64,000 nucleotides of DNA, from assembly GCA_002420005.1 (NCBI GenBank), contig DIHE01000171.1, forward strand, positions 1 to 64,000, read 5' to 3'. The notes below the pieces were generated by a model that was not told the origin of the DNA, did not search any database, and saw nothing but the letters and a program-made list of their open reading frames with translations. A program made the position numbers and the translations under genes. Within the stretch, counting starts at the first letter, position 1; every line of letters begins with the position of its first letter. Below, piece by piece: positions 35,767 through 44,373 of the stretch. Origin of the DNA: Holophagales bacterium UBA5704. GTDB taxonomy: Bacteria; Acidobacteriota; Thermoanaerobaculia; Multivoradales; UBA5704.

Positions 35767-38418
35767 ATGGAGCTCCTGACCACCCACATCAACGCCGACT
35801 TCGACGCCCTGGCGGCGGTGGTGGCGGCGCAGCGGCTGCACCCGGGGGCTGTGATCTTCTTTCCCGGATCGCGCGAGGAGTCGGTGCGGCGGATGCTCGA
35901 CAGCGGGCTTTTCGAGCTGTCCGAGGTCCGGCGCAAGGACGTCGATCCGGCGGCGCTCACCCGGATCATCCTCTGCGACGTCCGCCAGCGCGAGCGGATC
36001 GGCATCGTGGCGCAGTGGCTGGAGGAGCACCCGCGGATCGAGGTCTGGTCCTACGACCACCACCCGGACACCTCTTCGGACGTGCCGGTCCAGGGCGGCC
36101 GGGTGGACCGCGAGGTCGGCTCGACGTCGACGATCCTGGTCGAGGAGATGCAGCAACGCGGCCTGGTGTGCGGCGCGGCGGAGGCGACGCTCCTCCTGCT
36201 CGGGATCTATGAGGACACCGGATCGCTCACCCATGCCACCACGGTGCCGCGGGATTTTCAGGCGGCGGTGTGGCTGCTGGGGCGTGGCGGCGATCTGGCG
36301 GCGGTGCGGCGGTGGGTCGGGCGGCCTCTCGACGTGCAGCACCTGGGCGTCCTCCACCGGATGATGGAGCGCCTGGAGATCCACCGGGTGCGCGGTCATC
36401 GCGTGGGGATCGTCACGCTCGATCTCGGTGGCTATGTGGAAGAGCTGGCGCCGCTCGTCTCACGATGCCTGGAGGTGTTCGAGCTGCCGCTCCTCTTCGC
36501 CCTCTTCGGCGAGGGCGAGCAGACCGGCCGCATTACTCTGATCGCCCGCGGTGATCTGCCGGGCTTCGACCTCGGCCAGGCGCTGGAGGGTCTGGCGGGC
36601 GGGGGCGGGCATGCCACGGCGGCGGCGGCGCGGCTCAAGGATCGGACGCTCCTGGAGGCCCGCGAAGAGCTGTTGGGCTTCCTGCGCGGCGTCCTGCCCC
36701 CCGCGGCCCGGGCGCGCGATCTGCTCATCGCCCCGTTCTTCGAGCTGCTCGCCGGCACCGCGGTGGCGGCGGCCAAGGCGCAGCTCATCGCTTGGCGGGT
36801 CAACGCCGCGCCGGTGGCCGAAGCGTCCGGAGGCCGGGTGGTGGGGATCGTCACCCGCCAGGTGCTCGATGCGGCCCTGCAGCACGGCCTCGGCGACCGC
36901 CCGGTGGGGACGGTGATGACCCGCGAGCTGGAATGGGTGGCGCCCGAGGCTCCGGCGGACGAGGTGGGAGAGCGGATGCTCGCCCGCCATCCCCGCTTCG
37001 TGCTGGTCGGCGACCCCGCCGGCGGCCGGCCGCTCGGTCTGATCACCCGCATGCAGCTCCTGCGGCACCTGCATGGCCGGCTGGAGGATTTCGAAATCCG
37101 CCTCGACCATCGCGCCGAGCAGCAGCGCGAGCGCCGCGAGAAGATCGCCAGGCTCCTGGAGGAACGCCTGCCTCCTGCGCTCGCCGCGCGGGTCGCGACG
37201 GTGGCGCGGGTGTCCCGCGAGGCGGAGGTCCCGGTCTACCTCGTCGGCGGCTTCGTGCGCGACCTGCTTCTGGAGCGGGAGAACCGCGATCTCGACCTGG
37301 TTGTGGAAGGGGACGGGCTCGATTTCGCGGCGCGGCTCGCCCGGGCGGTGGACGGCCGCGTCCGCGAGCACCGCGCGTTTCTCACCGCGGTGGTGATCGA
37401 TCCGGACGGCCTCCACATCGACGTGGCCACGGCGCGCAGCGAGTTCTACCGTGCGCCGGCCGCCCTCCCCGAGGTGCAGATGTCGGCGCTGCGCCAGGAT
37501 CTGTTCCGCCGCGACTTCACGATCAACACCTTGGCCATCCGCCTGGGACCGGACGAGACGCCCGAGCTGATCGACTACTTCGGCGGGCGCAACGATCTCA
37601 AGGAACGGACCCTGCGCGTCCTCCACAGCTTGTCGTTCATCGACGATCCCACCCGCGTCCTGCGCGCCGTGCGACTGGAGCAGCGGCTCGGCTTCCACAT
37701 CGCGCCGGAGACGCGGCGGCTGATCGACGTGGCGCTGGCGGAAGGGATCTTCGATCACCTCTCCGGCTCGCGTCTGCGCGAGGAGCTGGAGAAGCTGCTG
37801 GACGATCCGGCGCTCGCCCTGCGCGGGCTCGACCGGCTCGCCGAGCTGGGCGTCCTCTCCGTCCTCCATCCCGGCCTGGAGCTGCGGCCGGACGTGCGCG
37901 CCCGGTTGCAGGCGGCGCGCGCCGCGTTCGACTGGTACGTGCTTGAAGGGCGAACCGATCCTCCCGTCCAGGCCTGGCCGCTCCTCCTGCTGACCCTGGC
38001 CCTGGACTTCGAGGCCGGCGAGCGTGCCCGCCTCGCCGATCGTCTGATGCTGGCCGGAGCGGTGCGCCGCCTTCTGCTCCACGCGCCGGAGCACTTGGCG
38101 GAGGCGCGGGCGATCCTGGCGACCCCTGACCTCCCTCCGCACCGGGCGGTGGAGGCGCTGGAAGGCCTGGCCGGAGAAGAGCTTCTGCTCCTGATGGCGC
38201 AAGGCGACGACGGTGTCCGTGGCCAGGTGCGCCGGGTGCTCACCGAGCTGCGGGCTCTGGAGCTGAACATCCGCGGCGCCGATCTCGTCGCGGCCGGATT
38301 TGCGCAGGGGCCGGAGATCGGGCGGACGTTGGCGGCGGTGCGGCGGGCGCGGCTCGACGGGTTGGTGGAGGAGGGGCGGGAGGCGGAACTGGCGTTTGCG
38401 TTGGGGACCCGGGGATGA
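35767..38418 (+). CDS. DHH-CBS-tRNA nucleotidyltransferase fusion (CCA/A-adding enzyme)
   Basis: An 883-residue multidomain protein. The N-terminus is a DHH phosphoesterase (THINADFDAL, ILCDVRQ, SYDHHPD, EDTGSLTH) with DHHA1 motif GGGGHATAAAA near 280. Two CBS domains follow (about 320-440). From about 492 comes the class II tRNA nucleotidyltransferase head (VGGFVRDLLLERENRDLDL with the metal aspartates) and the RRDFTINTLA and DDPTRVLRAVR motifs. Fusions of this order are known in deltaproteobacteria, Aquificae and others. The head and neck would add A or CCA to tRNA 3' ends; the DHH part would hydrolyse phosphodiesters, perhaps editing ends or degrading nanoRNA. All motifs look intact. Confidence 0.9.
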   Translation: MELLTTHINADFDALAAVVAAQRLHPGAVIFFPGSREESVRRMLDSGLFELSEVRRKDVDPAALTRIILCDVRQRERIGIVAQWLEEHPRIEVWSYDHHPDTSSDVPVQGGRVDREVGSTSTILVEEMQQRGLVCGAAEATLLLLGIYEDTGSLTHATTVPRDFQAAVWLLGRGGDLAAVRRWVGRPLDVQHLGVLHRMMERLEIHRVRGHRVGIVTLDLGGYVEELAPLVSRCLEVFELPLLFALFGEGEQTGRITLIARGDLPGFDLGQALEGLAGGGGHATAAAARLKDRTLLEAREELLGFLRGVLPPAARARDLLIAPFFELLAGTAVAAAKAQLIAWRVNAAPVAEASGGRVVGIVTRQVLDAALQHGLGDRPVGTVMTRELEWVAPEAPADEVGERMLARHPRFVLVGDPAGGRPLGLITRMQLLRHLHGRLEDFEIRLDHRAEQQRERREKIARLLEERLPPALAARVATVARVSREAEVPVYLVGGFVRDLLLERENRDLDLVVEGDGLDFAARLARAVDGRVREHRAFLTAVVIDPDGLHIDVATARSEFYRAPAALPEVQMSALRQDLFRRDFTINTLAIRLGPDETPELIDYFGGRNDLKERTLRVLHSLSFIDDPTRVLRAVRLEQRLGFHIAPETRRLIDVALAEGIFDHLSGSRLREELEKLLDDPALALRGLDRLAELGVLSVLHPGLELRPDVRARLQAARAAFDWYVLEGRTDPPVQAWPLLLLTLALDFEAGERARLADRLMLAGAVRRLLLHAPEHLAEARAILATPDLPPHRAVEALEGLAGEELLLLMAQGDDGVRGQVRRVLTELRALELNIRGADLVAAGFAQGPEIGRTLAAVRRARLDGLVEEGREAELAFALGTRG

Positions 38419-39080
38419 GGGCCTCCTGGTATCCTATCCCTGTGGTCCGCGCACCTCTTTGGGTCTTTCTCCTCGCCTTCGCCGCTCCGGCCTTCGCGGA
38501 GGACCCGCGTTCCGTCGAGATATTGCGATTGGACTGTGCGAACAAGCTGGGCCGGCGCGAGGTGACCCTGTTCGCCAACGGCACCATCCGACTGCGCGAG
38601 GGACCTCCGGACAATCTGCTGATGGGGCTCGCCGAGCTGGGGCCGGTGGACTACCAGGCGTTCATCGCGCGTCTCCAGGGGGAGGATCTGGAGGCGGCAA
38701 ATCGCCTTCATTCCGGCGTCGAGGGGGATTGGATCGAGCGCTGTCTGCTGGCGCTCGACCTGCCCGACAAGGAGCCGCTGGTCCTGCATTTCGGCCGCTA
38801 CGACACCTTGCCTCTCTCCCTGTCGCGCCTGCTCGCCGTGAGCCAGGACCTGGCCGCGAAGGTGACCACACTGGAGGGCGTCGACCGACTTCCGGAGGAC
38901 TACGAGCCACGCCTCGACGATGTGCTGCGGCGGGTGGACGGCAACCTTTACCGGGTCGCGTCGTTCACCGTCGACGGCAAGGGTGTCGAGCTGCGCGGGG
39001 TCGTCCAGCCTGTGGCCCTCTACGTCCGGCGCGATGAGCTTCGCAAGGAATTCAATGCGCTGGTGTCGAGGCCCGAATGA
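38415..39080 (+). CDS. Exported protein of unknown function
   Basis: A 221-residue protein with a signal peptide (APLWVFLLAFAAPAFAEDP). The mature part is acidic and has no family I recognise. The sequence ILRLDCANKLGRREVTLFAN and the closing VVQPVALYVRRDELRKEF suggest a beta-rich domain and a helical end. It overlaps the upstream stop (ATGA at 38415-38418) and the downstream rsmD start (39077-39080), so it is coupled within a DHH-CCA, unknown, rsmD operon. Confidence 0.75.
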   Translation: MRASWYPIPVVRAPLWVFLLAFAAPAFAEDPRSVEILRLDCANKLGRREVTLFANGTIRLREGPPDNLLMGLAELGPVDYQAFIARLQGEDLEAANRLHSGVEGDWIERCLLALDLPDKEPLVLHFGRYDTLPLSLSRLLAVSQDLAAKVTTLEGVDRLPEDYEPRLDDVLRRVDGNLYRVASFTVDGKGVELRGVVQPVALYVRRDELRKEFNALVSRPE

Positions 39081-39628
39081 AGCCAGGTGTCCGCATCAGC
39101 GGCGGCGAGCATCGCGGCCGCAACCTGGAGGTGCCGCCCGGCGCCCGGCCGACCGAAGGGAGGGTGCGCGAGGCGCTGTTCTCCATGTGGGCGGATGTCC
39201 TGGAAGGTGCGCGCGTGCTCGATCTGTGCGCCGGAAGCGGTGCCGTGGCGTTTGAAGCGCTGAGCCGCGGCGCGCTCGCGGCGGTCTGCGTGGACGAGGA
39301 CCTGCGCGCCGTGAAGACCCTGGAGGCCAACGTCGCCCGCCTCGGGACGACCACATTGACGATTCGCCGTCTCACCCTCCCCGGCGGTCTCGCCCGTCTC
39401 ACCGACGCGGGACCCTTCGACCTCGTCTATCTCGATCCCCCGTACAACTTCCAGTCCTACGAGGCGGTGCTCGCCGGGCTTGCCCCTCTTCTGGCGGCCG
39501 AGGGGGGGGTGGCGGTGGAGCACACCACCCGCCGCGACCTGCCGGTGCAGGCGGGGCTCCTGGTCCGGGTGGGAACCCGCAAGTACGGAGACAGCTCGCT
39601 GAGCTTCTATCGAAAGGGGCCGGAATGA
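39077..39628 (+). CDS. rsmD: 16S rRNA (guanine966-N2)-methyltransferase RsmD
   Basis: A 183-residue class I methyltransferase. SAM-binding motif I is VLDLCAGSGAVAFEALSRGA and the catalytic DPPY is at 120-123 (YLDPPYNF), with the RsmD-type N-terminus RISGGEHRGRNLEVPPG and PTEGRVREALF. It methylates G966 of 16S rRNA during 30S assembly. Length and motifs are normal. It is last in a three-gene overlapping operon. Confidence 0.92.
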   Translation: MKPGVRISGGEHRGRNLEVPPGARPTEGRVREALFSMWADVLEGARVLDLCAGSGAVAFEALSRGALAAVCVDEDLRAVKTLEANVARLGTTTLTIRRLTLPGGLARLTDAGPFDLVYLDPPYNFQSYEAVLAGLAPLLAAEGGVAVEHTTRRDLPVQAGLLVRVGTRKYGDSSLSFYRKGPE

Positions 39629-39693
39629 GCTGGCCGCCCCCCAGGGCCACACCGCCCGACCGTGCGTGGTAAGCTAAACCGTGAGGTCAGCCC

Positions 39694-39945
39694 ATGCCGA
39701 CGATTGAATTGACAATGCCCGACGACGTGTTTCTGGCGCTTCGCAAGAGCCCCCGGGAAGTCGCGCGCGATGTCCAGGTCGCCGCCGTGGTGGAGTGGTA
39801 CGCGGAGGGCCTCGTGTCCCAAGGCAAAGCCGCCGAGCTGGCCGGCCTGAGTCGGCCGGAGTTTTTCGACGAGCTGGCCAAGCGCAAGGTTCCGGTCATC
39901 CAGATGACGCTGGAGGAGCTCAGGGCGGAGCTGGCGGGTGAGTAG
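39694..39945 (+). CDS. UPF0175 family antitoxin-like protein
   Basis: An 83-residue protein of the UPF0175 family, with the helix-turn-helix VSQGKAAELAGLSRPEFFDEL typical of the group. UPF0175 proteins regularly precede DUF3368 PIN proteins and act as presumed antitoxins. The ATG at 39694 follows GAGGTCAGCC. The end overlaps the DUF3368 gene by 8 bp, so the two are a single unit. Confidence 0.85.
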   Translation: MPTIELTMPDDVFLALRKSPREVARDVQVAAVVEWYAEGLVSQGKAAELAGLSRPEFFDELAKRKVPVIQMTLEELRAELAGE

Positions 39946-40435
39946 GCGCTTTGCCGTCAACTGCTCCCCCCTGATTCTGCTCGGCCGCATCTCCCGGCTC
40001 GACCTTCTCCCCGCGCTCGCCGATCAGGTTGTCGTTCCCCGGGCAGTCCTTCAGGAGCTCGCCGTCAAGGAGGGCCAGGATTGGATTGCGCGCACCGTTT
40101 CCTCTCATCCCGGCCTCGAGATCATCGCTGACGTTCCGATTCCTTCGGAAGTCCAACGGTGGAACCTTGGAGCCGGAGAATCCGCAGTTCTGGCCTTCTG
40201 TCTCTCGGCCACCGGGTACCGAGCGGTGCTCGATGATCTGCGAGGCCGCCGTTGTGCCCGCGCACTGGGAGTGCCTCTCTTTGGGACTCTCGGAGTCGTG
40301 GTGGAGGCCCGCCGGCAAGGGTTGATCCCAAGGGCTCGCCCCTTGATCGCAGCAATTCGTGGCGTCGGGTATTACATTGAGGACAAGCTCGTTGAAGCCG
40401 CCTTGAACGAGGTCGGGGAGAGGTGGCTCTCGTGA
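39938..40435 (+). CDS. DUF3368 PIN-like toxin
   Basis: A 165-residue PIN-fold protein of the DUF3368 group. The N-terminal block AVNCSPLILLGRI replaces the usual first aspartate with Asn, as is common in this subfamily (typically SNTSPLI). LGAGESAVLAFC and AVLDDLRGRRCA supply the later acidic residues, and LGTLGVVVEARRQGLIP is a family marker. The GTG start lies in the antitoxin gene. A ribonuclease toxin role is by analogy; the altered first acidic site makes activity uncertain. The end overlaps the next gene by GTGA. Confidence 0.82.
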   Translation: MSRRFAVNCSPLILLGRISRLDLLPALADQVVVPRAVLQELAVKEGQDWIARTVSSHPGLEIIADVPIPSEVQRWNLGAGESAVLAFCLSATGYRAVLDDLRGRRCARALGVPLFGTLGVVVEARRQGLIPRARPLIAAIRGVGYYIEDKLVEAALNEVGERWLS

Positions 40436-41160
40436 AGGCCCTCCTCCTCACCGCTCTCCTCCTCCCGGCCGGCTCTGCCGTGGCCGCAGAGGACCCGGCG
40501 CCCTACGTGCGCGAGCTGCTGGCGAGCGACGCCTCGCTGGGTCCGGTCGTCGAGAGGGTCAACCGCCTGCCTCCGGCGCGCTTCGATGGGGCGGACGAGA
40601 AAGAGGAGGTCGTCGGTGCGCTCGACGAGATCCGTGGGTTCCTTGAGCTGTTGAGCACGGGGATCGCGGACGTCAAATTGCCGCCGCCGTTGGAGGTTCT
40701 GCGCCAGTCGCTCGCCGAGGCGCGGCTCGTGAAGGCCGTCCTGGAGGCCTTCGTGAAGGGCGCCGGGCCGCTCGCCGCCGCCGAGCGGGCGACGATCGTC
40801 CAGATCTCGGAAGACATGAACCTCAAGGCGGCGGGCTTCGACGAGTGGCGCCGTAAGGGCGAAGGGCACTGGCGCGGGGCGCGCGTGCGGGTGCGCGTCC
40901 GCGGCGCGGACGACGAGGCACCGGTCGCAGGCCTGCGGGTCTACTGGGTGCCGCGCCTGCTGGCCGGTGTGCCGGCGGAGATCCGCGAGGTCCCCTCTCT
41001 GGAGCCCGAGGTGGCCCTGGAGCTTCCGGAAGCGAGCTATCTGATCTGGGCGGGGACGGTGGCCGGCCCGCAGCCGCTCTCCCCCCAGATCCGCGTCGAT
41101 GTCCGCCGGCAGGAGGGGGAGCGGGAGATCCTCGTCACGCTGCCGGTGCCGCGGAGGTGA
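40432..41160 (+). CDS. Exported protein of unknown function, first gene of the DUF3592 operon
   Basis: A 242-residue protein with a signal peptide (KALLLTALLLPAGSAVAAED). Residues 20-130 are helical; the last 90 form a probable beta-sandwich with a carboxypeptidase-regulatory-like look (ARVRVRVRGADDEAPVAGLR). The GTG at 40432 is chosen because GGAGAGG precedes it by 8 nt and it overlaps the DUF3368 stop (GTGA). It is coupled to the DUF3592 gene by another GTGA overlap. No known family. Confidence 0.7.
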   Translation: MKALLLTALLLPAGSAVAAEDPAPYVRELLASDASLGPVVERVNRLPPARFDGADEKEEVVGALDEIRGFLELLSTGIADVKLPPPLEVLRQSLAEARLVKAVLEAFVKGAGPLAAAERATIVQISEDMNLKAAGFDEWRRKGEGHWRGARVRVRVRGADDEAPVAGLRVYWVPRLLAGVPAEIREVPSLEPEVALELPEASYLIWAGTVAGPQPLSPQIRVDVRRQEGEREILVTLPVPRR

Positions 41161-42359
41161 ACACTGCGATGAAACCCCTCTCCTCCCGCACCAGCCGGTC
41201 CTCCTCGGGCTGCCTCGCCGTCTTCTTCGGCGTCTTCCTGGTGGCGGGCTGCGCCGGGTCCTATTTCCTGCTGTGGAAGCCGTGGAGCGCCTGGGTGGCC
41301 GCGCGCTCCTGGGCGGCGACGCCGTGCACGATCCTGGAGAGCCGGGTGGTGGAGAGCTCCGACTCGGATGGTTCCACCTACCGGGTGGACGTCACCTATG
41401 CCTATGTCTTCAATGGGAGGGAGTACCAGGGCTCCCGCTACGACTTCATGGGCGGCTCCTCCAGCGGCCGGGAGAGCAAGGACGCCGTGGTGGCTGAGAA
41501 TCCGCCGGGCTCCCGGACGACCTGCTGGGTCGATCCGGACGATCCGTCGCAGGCTGTGTTCGATCGCGGCCTTTCCTGGATCTACCTGATCGGCCTCTTT
41601 CCCCTGGTCTTTGTCGCGGTCGGTGCCGGCGGGATGATTTACGGGTTTCGCTCGCATCGATCGAGTCCGGCGGCTTCGGCCTCTGCGCCGGGCAAGTCTC
41701 CGTTCGGGGTGGACATCCCCCCGCAGGGCTCCCAGCCGCGGCAGCTCTCCCCGCAGATGTCGCCGGTCGGCAAGCTGGTCGGGATCATCCTGGCCGCCGT
41801 GGTCTGGAACGGGATCGTCTCCGTCTTTCTGTGGCAGGTGGTGAAAGGGTGGCGCACCGGCGCCGGGGACGGCTGTCTCACCGCCTTCGTCGTACCGTTC
41901 GTCCTGGTCGGGCTGGGGCTGATCTTTGCGATTTTCCAGCAGTTCCTGGTCCTGTTCAATCCGCGCTTGGAGCTGACCCTGGGGCCGGGCGTTCTCGCTC
42001 CCGGCGAGTCGGCGCTCCTGCAGTGGACGATGCGTGGCAAGGCGGAGCGGGTGCAAAAGTTGCGTATCGTCCTGGAGGGGCGCGAGGAGGCGACCTACCG
42101 GCAAGGGACGCGGACGACGACCGCGCGCGAGGTGTTTTCGACCGTTCTCCTCGCCGAGGTGGACAACTCCTTCTCGATCGCCAACGGAACGGCCCGCGTG
42201 TCGCTTCCGGACGACGCGCCGCCTTCGTTCGCGGCGAGCCGCAACAAGATCGTCTGGGCGCTCAAGGTGACCCTGGAGATTCCCAACTGGCCGGATTCCG
42301 CGGACGAATACGAGATCGTCGTGGCGCCCGCGGCGCTGCGCCAACGTTTCGGAGGCTGA
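41157..42359 (+). CDS. DUF3592-type membrane protein
   Basis: A 400-residue membrane protein. A first TM helix (CLAVFFGVFLVAGCAGSYF) is followed by an extracytoplasmic DUF3592 domain (ATPCTILESRVVESS, VTYAYVFNGREYQGSRYDF, TTCWVDPDDPSQAV). Three more TM helices follow, and then a C-terminal beta domain (LELTLGPGVLAPGESALLQW) that resembles an arrestin-like sandwich. The start GTG overlaps the preceding stop; an in-frame ATG stands 12 nt later. The next gene, 4 nt downstream, encodes another arrestin-like domain. Function unknown; a membrane scaffold is a guess. Confidence 0.75.
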   Translation: MNTAMKPLSSRTSRSSSGCLAVFFGVFLVAGCAGSYFLLWKPWSAWVAARSWAATPCTILESRVVESSDSDGSTYRVDVTYAYVFNGREYQGSRYDFMGGSSSGRESKDAVVAENPPGSRTTCWVDPDDPSQAVFDRGLSWIYLIGLFPLVFVAVGAGGMIYGFRSHRSSPAASASAPGKSPFGVDIPPQGSQPRQLSPQMSPVGKLVGIILAAVVWNGIVSVFLWQVVKGWRTGAGDGCLTAFVVPFVLVGLGLIFAIFQQFLVLFNPRLELTLGPGVLAPGESALLQWTMRGKAERVQKLRIVLEGREEATYRQGTRTTTAREVFSTVLLAEVDNSFSIANGTARVSLPDDAPPSFAASRNKIVWALKVTLEIPNWPDSADEYEIVVAPAALRQRFGG

Positions 42360-42363
42360 GCCG

Positions 42364-42744
42364 ATGGGCGCGGAAGACTTCCTTCGGGTCGAGACGAACG
42401 ATGGCTCCACTTCTTTCCGCCCCGGCGATCTGGTCGAGGGGACGGTGCGCTGGCAAGGCGCCGAGCCGCCGGAGGGTGTGGAGCTGCGCCTGTTCTGGTA
42501 CACCGAAGGCCGGGGGGACCAGGACCTGGAGGTGGTCGAAACGATCCCCTTCGCCAACCCCGGAGCGCACGACCGCCGCTCCTTCCGCCTCCGCCTGCCG
42601 GAAGGCCCCTACAGCTTCTCGGGCAAGCTCATCACCCTCGCCTGGGCGCTCGAAGCCGTCGCCCAGCCGGGGGACCGGGCGGGCAACCTCCCCCTCGTGG
42701 TGTCGCCCACCGGCCGGGAGCTGCTGCTTCCGGCCGCGCCATGA
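42364..42744 (+). CDS. Small arrestin-like beta-sandwich protein
   Basis: A 126-residue protein with the pattern FRPGDLVEGTVRWQG ... GVELRLFWYTEGRG ... RRSFRLRLPEGPYSFSG, which matches the single-domain fold of SpoOM/arrestin N-like proteins. No catalytic residues are expected. It sits between the DUF3592 membrane protein (4 nt upstream) and a P-loop protein (ATGA overlap downstream). It may dock to the related domain at the end of the DUF3592 protein. The family assignment is tentative. Confidence 0.65.
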   Translation: MGAEDFLRVETNDGSTSFRPGDLVEGTVRWQGAEPPEGVELRLFWYTEGRGDQDLEVVETIPFANPGAHDRRSFRLRLPEGPYSFSGKLITLAWALEAVAQPGDRAGNLPLVVSPTGRELLLPAAP

Positions 42745-43307
42745 GAGCCGCGGACAATCCGTTCACCGTCCAGAAGCTGGGGCGGCTCCGCTACCGGCTC
42801 GACGGGTTGTCGTGGGAGGCGCTCCTCGACCGGCTGGCCCTGCTGCGGTATCGCGCCGCGATCGTGGGACCGCACGGCCACGGCAAGACCACTCTGCTGA
42901 AAGAGCTCGCGCCGCGCCTGGAGGAGCGGGGCTTCCGCATCCGCTGCTTGATGCTCCACGAGGGCGAGCGCCGCCTGGGCCGGGACCGGCGGAAGATCTT
43001 GTTCCGGGACCTCGCACCGCACGATCTGCTGTGCGTCGACGGCGCCGAGCAGCTCGGCCGCTGGGCCTGGCAGGCGCTGCGTTGGCGCAGCCGCGCCGCG
43101 GGCGGGCTGCTCCTCACCGCGCACCGCCCCGGTCTCCTGCCGACCCTCGTCACCTGTGAGACCACACCGGAGCTGCTGGGAGGGATTGTGGAGGAGCTGC
43201 TGGGCCGGAGGCCGCCGAAGACCGAGATGGCGGTCCTCTACAGCCGGCACGGCGGGAATGTGCGAGAGGCTCTCTGGGAGATGTACGGCCGTTCGGCCGA
43301 TTCGTGA
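42741..43307 (+). CDS. Small P-loop ATPase of unknown function
   Basis: A 188-residue protein with Walker A GPHGHGKTTLLKEL and Walker B LLCVDGAEQLGRW, then a sensor-like LLLTAHRPGLLPTL. It is much shorter than typical AAA+ proteins and lacks a recognisable lid or arginine-finger domain. It resembles the KAP/TniB-like or ATP-binding domains of unknown families that occur with arrestin-like and DUF3592 proteins. The start overlaps the preceding gene (ATGA). It ends the operon 22 nt before a secreted protease-like gene. Confidence 0.7.
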   Translation: MRAADNPFTVQKLGRLRYRLDGLSWEALLDRLALLRYRAAIVGPHGHGKTTLLKELAPRLEERGFRIRCLMLHEGERRLGRDRRKILFRDLAPHDLLCVDGAEQLGRWAWQALRWRSRAAGGLLLTAHRPGLLPTLVTCETTPELLGGIVEELLGRRPPKTEMAVLYSRHGGNVREALWEMYGRSADS

Positions 43308-43329
43308 CCCTTCAGGAGGTGAAGAGACC

Positions 43330-44373
43330 ATGCTTCGATTGTCCGCCCTTGCCTTGACGTTGTTTGTGGCTCTCTCCGCGGCGGCACAGACGCCGCCCGC
43401 CCCGGACGACCTCGGTGCGCGCCAGCCGGTTCTGGTGACGCCGTGGTTCACCTTCCACTCGCACTTCGGGTTCAATCTCTACGATGCCGTGCTGACCTCG
43501 GCGGACGCGCGGCGCGCAGAGCGCCCGGATCCGCTGCGCGAAGGCGGCTGCTTCGCCGCCCTCGTCGCCGAGGAGCGCGGCGCCTGGGATGCCGCGGTCG
43601 GCTACTACGCCGCGACGGTGGCCGCGACGCACGATTTCAGCCGCGAGCGGACGATCGTGCGCACCCACCTGGCCGGTCTCCCGATCGACCTCGACGACGA
43701 CGACCGCCGCGATCTCGGCCTGTCCCTGCTCTTCTTGCGCGCCGCGGCACCGGCTTGGCGCGCCTGCCGCTGGGAGGCGCAGGACGCCGTCAATCGCCGC
43801 TGGATCGCCGAGCTGGCGCCGCGCCTCGACCGCCATGCCGACGCCGTCGGCAAGCGGCTCCAGGAGCTCTACGGTGTCGCCTGGCGTCAACGGCCGATCG
43901 CCGTCGACGTGGTCGCGACGGCGGGATGGGCCGGGGCCGATACGATCGCCTTTGGCAAGGTGCCGACCCATATCCGGATCACCAGCCGCGATTCCGGCTA
44001 CCAGGGGCCGGCGGCCCTCGAGATGCTCTTTCACGAGGCCAGCCACGAGCCGGTCACGCCGAACGGCAGCCCGATCTCCGACCTGCTCGCCGCCGCGTCC
44101 CGCGAAACCGGCGTTCCGGTCCCCCGCGATCTCTGGCATGGGCTTCTCTTCATCACCGTCGGCGAGGTGGTGCGCGAGGTCCTCGCGGCGGCCGGTGAAG
44201 GTCCGTACGTGCCGTATGCCGAGTCGAACGGCGTGTTCGGCGGGAGCTGGAAGGTTCTCCACCAGCCGCTGGTCGATCACTGGCTTCCGTTCGTCCGCGG
44301 CGAAATCCGTCGCGAAGACGCGGCGCGCCGGCTGTTGCAAGCGATCGGTCAACCGGCCGGGGCGGGCCGGTGA
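43330..44373 (+). CDS. Exported protein with HExxH motif (putative metallopeptidase)
   Basis: A 347-residue protein with signal peptide (RLSALALTLFVALSAAAQ). The motif LEMLFHEASHEPV contains HEASH, a zinc-type HExxH, which suggests a metalloprotease, although a third ligand is not certain (a Glu in ITVGEVVREVL is a candidate). A very strong ribosome binding site, AGGAGGTG, lies 8 nt before the ATG. It is preceded by the P-loop gene but is probably its own unit. The end overlaps the MerT-MerP gene on the other strand by 25 bp. Confidence 0.7.
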   Translation: MLRLSALALTLFVALSAAAQTPPAPDDLGARQPVLVTPWFTFHSHFGFNLYDAVLTSADARRAERPDPLREGGCFAALVAEERGAWDAAVGYYAATVAATHDFSRERTIVRTHLAGLPIDLDDDDRRDLGLSLLFLRAAAPAWRACRWEAQDAVNRRWIAELAPRLDRHADAVGKRLQELYGVAWRQRPIAVDVVATAGWAGADTIAFGKVPTHIRITSRDSGYQGPAALEMLFHEASHEPVTPNGSPISDLLAAASRETGVPVPRDLWHGLLFITVGEVVREVLAAAGEGPYVPYAESNGVFGGSWKVLHQPLVDHWLPFVRGEIRREDAARRLLQAIGQPAGAGR

